Assembly (NCBI GenBank): GCA_019425655.1
Contig: NQWY01024831.1
Span: forward strand, 61,820-125,819
Direction of reading: 5' to 3'
DNA length: 64,000 bases
DNA from: Rhizophagus prolifer
Taxonomy: Eukaryota > Glomeromycota > Glomeromycetes > Glomerales > Glomeraceae
Shown here: piece by piece, positions 61,584-64,000 of the stretch
Layout: the number at the start of each line of letters is the position of its first letter
Position numbering within the stretch: position 1 is the first letter of the stretch
Translations under genes and position numbers: made by a program
The notes under the pieces: generated by a model
The model's database searches: none
The model's input: only the letters and a program-made list of their open reading frames with translations
Told to the model about the DNA's origin: nothing

Positions 61584-62780
61584 ATGAAAAATTTATTTAG
61601 CGTAATCGCTATTTTTAGCATTTCCTTAGTGTTTGCACAAAAAAGACAAGTTCGTGCTGCAACTGTTGGATTTTTGAACGTAGAAAACCTTTGGGATACC
61701 GTTCGTTCAGCAGATTATATAGACGGAACAAAAGACAGAAGCAATCCTGCTTTTCATAGAAGCGTCCCTTTGGATTCTTTAAAATATCTGGAGGTTACCG
61801 AGAAAGATTATGCCGGTCCTTGGAATGACGAATCTCTTATTGGTAAAAAAGTAGTTAGAATACAAGGTGGTTCGGACGAGTTTACCCCAAAAAGTGGTAA
61901 AAATTATACCTATAACGTGTATAAACAAAAACTGCAAAATGAAGCCAAAGTGATTTCCGAAATGGGAAGAGCTTATACCAATACTGCTCCCGTTGTTGTT
62001 GGTCTTATAGAAGTGGAAAACAGACAGGTTGTCGAAGATCTTGTTAAAGAACCAGCTATCGCAAAATACGATTACGGAGTTGTCCATTACAACTCTTATG
62101 ATTACAGAGGTATTGATGTCGCTTTCATCTATCAGAAAAGAAGATTCTCCCCTTCCAAATCCTGGAAAAAAGAAGTGAAAATCTTCGGAGAAGGTGGTAA
62201 AAGAGAATACACAAGAGATATCGTAGTTTTGACCGGTTTTCTTGATAACGAAAAAGTTGCGTTCTTCTTAAATCACTGGCCATCCAGACGTGGCGGTGAA
62301 GCAGCATCTCTTCCAAAACGTAATGCTGCCGCCGCAATTCTTAAACAGCAGATGGACAGCGTAAAAGCTCTGGATCCTTCAACTAAGTTGTTTGCAATGG
62401 GAGACTTCAATGATGATCCTATCAGTCCAAGTTTGAAAAATTATCTGAAAGCCGTTGGCAACCCAAAAGATCTTAATGAAGACAATCATTACCTTAATCT
62501 GATGTATCCTTTGTACAAAAAAGGAGTTGCTTCTTTGGCTTATCAGGATGCCCCAAACTTATTTGACCAGATTATCGTTTCAGCCAATCTCTACTCACCA
62601 AATAACGAGTTAAGAAAAGATTATTCAGTTTTCAAAGCTGAGATCTATGCACCGGATTATCTCATTACAAAAGAAGGCAATTACAAAGGTTATCCATTCC
62701 GATCATGGAACGGCGACAAGTTTACCGGTGGTTATTCCGACCATTTCCCAGCTTTCGTTGTCCTACAAAAAGAACCTTAA
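61584..62780 (+). CDS. Secreted endonuclease/exonuclease/phosphatase-family enzyme
   Basis: 398 residues with a signal peptide (MKNLFSVIAIFSISLVFAQ). EEP fold: GFLNVENLWDTV near the start (Asn), PVVVGLIEVENRQVVEDL (catalytic Glu, near 136), FFLNHWPSRRGGEAA (near 230), MGDFNDDPISPSL (Asp/Asn, near 273) and the final GGYSDHFPAFVV (Asp-His, near 386). All catalytic positions are present. The order and motifs fit extracellular nucleases or phosphodiesterases. It diverges from the TonB/DUF5689 operon, suggesting a digest-and-import unit. It has no T9SS domain. Confidence 0.9.
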   Translation: MKNLFSVIAIFSISLVFAQKRQVRAATVGFLNVENLWDTVRSADYIDGTKDRSNPAFHRSVPLDSLKYLEVTEKDYAGPWNDESLIGKKVVRIQGGSDEFTPKSGKNYTYNVYKQKLQNEAKVISEMGRAYTNTAPVVVGLIEVENRQVVEDLVKEPAIAKYDYGVVHYNSYDYRGIDVAFIYQKRRFSPSKSWKKEVKIFGEGGKREYTRDIVVLTGFLDNEKVAFFLNHWPSRRGGEAASLPKRNAAAAILKQQMDSVKALDPSTKLFAMGDFNDDPISPSLKNYLKAVGNPKDLNEDNHYLNLMYPLYKKGVASLAYQDAPNLFDQIIVSANLYSPNNELRKDYSVFKAEIYAPDYLITKEGNYKGYPFRSWNGDKFTGGYSDHFPAFVVLQKEP

Positions 62781-62788
62781 AAATAAAT

Positions 62789-62822
62789 CAGCCGTTTCAA
62801 ATTTTGGAACGGTTTTTTTTAT
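62789..62822 (+). terminator. Terminator after the EEP gene
   Basis: GCCGTTTCAAA-TTTTGGAACGGT followed by eight T. Confidence 0.85.
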
Positions 62823-62833
62823 TATTTTTATTT

Positions 62834-62998
62834 GGGCAGCTTTTGACTCCGTCGAATAGCAATTTTGTTATTTTTATGGCAGCTATTTCCGCCTTCCGCT
62901 CCCGCTGTTTTTGTCATTGCGAAGAAAGTAAAGTTATCCTTTGAAATTTGGTACAATCGCAATAACAAAAACGAGCTCCGCTCAAGTCGGGCTGCGTG
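62834..62998. repeat. Possible dispersed intergenic repeat element
   Basis: The block between GGCAGC and GGGCTGC contains TATTTCCGCCTTCCGCTC, TGTCATTGCGAAGAA and GAGCTCCGCTCAAGTCGGGC. I recall blocks of this kind repeated between genes in Chryseobacterium genomes; this window has one copy plus a partial GGGCAGC start at 62834. No coding potential. Confidence 0.4.
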
Positions 62999-63059
62999 CG
63001 ATTCAATGTTAAACCGATGTGAAGCATTTATTTTGATTAACTGTAAATGAACAATTAAA

Positions 63060-63485
63060 ATGAAAAATCTTTTCGCCATCATTGTCATTACCGGACTGAT
63101 TTGGTCTTGCGCATCAAATCCAAAACATGTATCCGATAATTCCAAGCCCAATTTATCCACTCAGAAAAAGACCGATTCTGCTGACGAATGGGAAATTACG
63201 GTTTTTGATACCGAATATGAAACTTTCGTTGCAACCAGAGCACAACCTAAATCAATGTTTACGGAAAGCAGCCTGAAAGCCAGAAACCAATTGCTCGTAA
63301 CCGAATGGAATAACCGCTTCTATTCCGGTGTCAATCCCAACTTCTACGAAGTGGCCATCGATTATGATCCCAAAGAAAATTACGGTTTCGATTTTGAATA
63401 CAGACTATATCAATTCTTCGCTTATTGCAACTGGAAATATGGCGTCCGTTTCAACGGTTTGAGAGGCATTGATAAAATCAAATAA
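63060..63485 (+). CDS. DUF6146 lipoprotein
   Basis: 141 residues. Lipoprotein signal ending GLIWSC (Cys17), a short polar linker and a compact domain with EWEITVFDTEYETFVATRAQPKSMFTESSLKARNQ and EYRLYQFFAYCNWKYGVRFNGLRGID, which matches the flavobacterial DUF6146. Function unknown. Single gene, followed by a terminator and the convergent prfA. Confidence 0.82.
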   Translation: MKNLFAIIVITGLIWSCASNPKHVSDNSKPNLSTQKKTDSADEWEITVFDTEYETFVATRAQPKSMFTESSLKARNQLLVTEWNNRFYSGVNPNFYEVAIDYDPKENYGFDFEYRLYQFFAYCNWKYGVRFNGLRGIDKIK

Positions 63486-63487
63486 AA

Positions 63488-63522
63488 AAGCTCAATGAGA
63501 TTCCATTGAGCTTTATTTATAA
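63488..63522. terminator. Terminator between the DUF6146 gene and prfA
   Basis: AAAGCTCAATG-AGATTC-CATTGAGCTTT, with A/T flanks, between the two convergent genes. Confidence 0.85.
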
Positions 63523-63538
63523 TATGGATTTAGAATAA

Positions 63539-64000
63539 CTATGCAATTCCTTCTTCCTCGCCTTTCAGCTTTTCAGCATTTTCCGCCATTATTACGGCAT
63601 CCATCATTTCCTGGATATCACCATTCATATAAGCATCAAGATTGTAAATCGATTTGTTGATTCTGTGATCCGTCACCCTTCCTTGCGGATAATTGTACGT
63701 TTTGATTTTTGCAGAACGGTCACCAGTAGAAACCATTGTTTTTCTCTGCGCTGCAATATCACCAACCACTTCCTGAAGTTTGATGTCATATAATTTCGCT
63801 CTCAACATTTCCATTGCTAATTCTCTGTTAGCCAGCTGAGAACGCGCCTGCTGACAAACTACAACAATTCCGGAAGGTTTGTGTGTCAGTTGAACCTTAG
63901 TTTCAACCTTGTTAACGTTCTGTCCACCAGCACCTCCTGAACGGGAAGTCTGCATCTCGATATCAGCAGGATTGATTTCCACATCCACTTCCTCAGCTTC
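63539..64000 (-). CDS. prfA: Peptide chain release factor 1 (N-terminal part beyond the window)
   Basis: The last 153 codons are present; the gene runs off the right edge. The peptidyl-hydrolysis loop [16 protein letters not shown] contains the universal GGQ (Gln usually N5-methylated). [15 protein letters not shown] follows, the class-I release-factor signature after domain 3. This form with [19 protein letters not shown] fits RF1, which reads UAA and UAG. The anticodon-like P-x-T motif lies outside the window, so RF1 over RF2 rests on C-terminal sequence. Confidence 0.9.
   Translation of the reverse strand, partial: EAEEVDVEINPADIEMQTSRSGGAGGQNVNKVETKVQLTHKPSGIVVVCQQARSQLANRELAMEMLRAKLYDIKLQEVVGDIAAQRKTMVSTGDRSAKIKTYNYPQGRVTDHRINKSIYNLDAYMNGDIQEMMDAVIMAENAEKLKGEEEGIA

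Overview
The window looks like a chromosome segment of a Flavobacteriia member of the Chryseobacterium/Weeksellaceae type. The support is low GC, many promoters with the Bacteroidetes -7 element TAnnTTTG and no clear Shine-Dalgarno sites, a type IX secretion (T9SS) C-terminal domain, exosortase XrtF with its partner protein, a type III glutamine synthetase, DUF6909/DUF6146/DUF5689/DUF2931 proteins and the flavobacterial order of the division/cell-wall (dcw) genes. The genus is an inference from gene content. No rRNA, tRNA or CRISPR array was seen.

Left part (1-13.7 kb) is accessory. It holds a truncated WYL-domain regulator, a small HTH regulator, a 21-bp-period A-tract array, a secreted orphan protein and an inverted pair of REP palindromes. 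Then comes a minus-strand cluster: patatin-like lipase, a 53-residue acidic protein, a short tail-fibre-like protein, a 533-residue repeat protein, a 72-residue protein, a 1241-residue orphan, a DUF2235 (Tle1-like) lipase and a DUF2931 lipoprotein. The patatin promoter, a second promoter just downstream of it and the WYL gene's own promoter share one composite architecture: an 18-bp dyad, exactly 10 bp, then TAnnTTTG. This suggests that the WYL protein controls itself and the lipase/fibre cluster. The cluster resembles cargo and fibre genes of a contractile injection apparatus whose structural genes are not in the window.

Middle left (13.8-24.8 kb): an AmgK/APH-like sugar kinase, xrtF plus its associated membrane protein, a CDF metal exporter, asd with a small membrane protein, a TonB receptor, nadC, nadB and a nitroreductase.

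Centre (24.9-42.2 kb): the dcw cluster mraZ-rsmH-ftsL-ftsI-murE-mraY-murD-[RAYT]-ftsW-murG-[lipoprotein]-murC-ftsQ-ftsA-ftsZ. MraZ boxes sit just upstream of mraZ. Two extra genes interrupt the cluster: a REP-associated transposase with five surrounding hairpins, and an orphan lipoprotein. ftsW reads 209 nt into murG.

Right part (42.2-64 kb): yqeY (apparently extended through its own terminator), bacilliredoxin, prs-rplY, a T9SS cargo pseudogene with two -1 frameshifts, an NlpC/P60 lipoprotein, glutamine synthetase III, a DUF6909 protein, a DUF445 membrane protein, a serine hydrolase lacking the usual SxxK lysine, a TetR regulator, tatD-tcdA-rnpA, a DUF4126 protein, an outer-membrane uptake set (TonB receptor plus DUF5689 lipoprotein) divergent from a secreted EEP nuclease/phosphatase, a DUF6146 lipoprotein and the C-terminal part of release factor 1.
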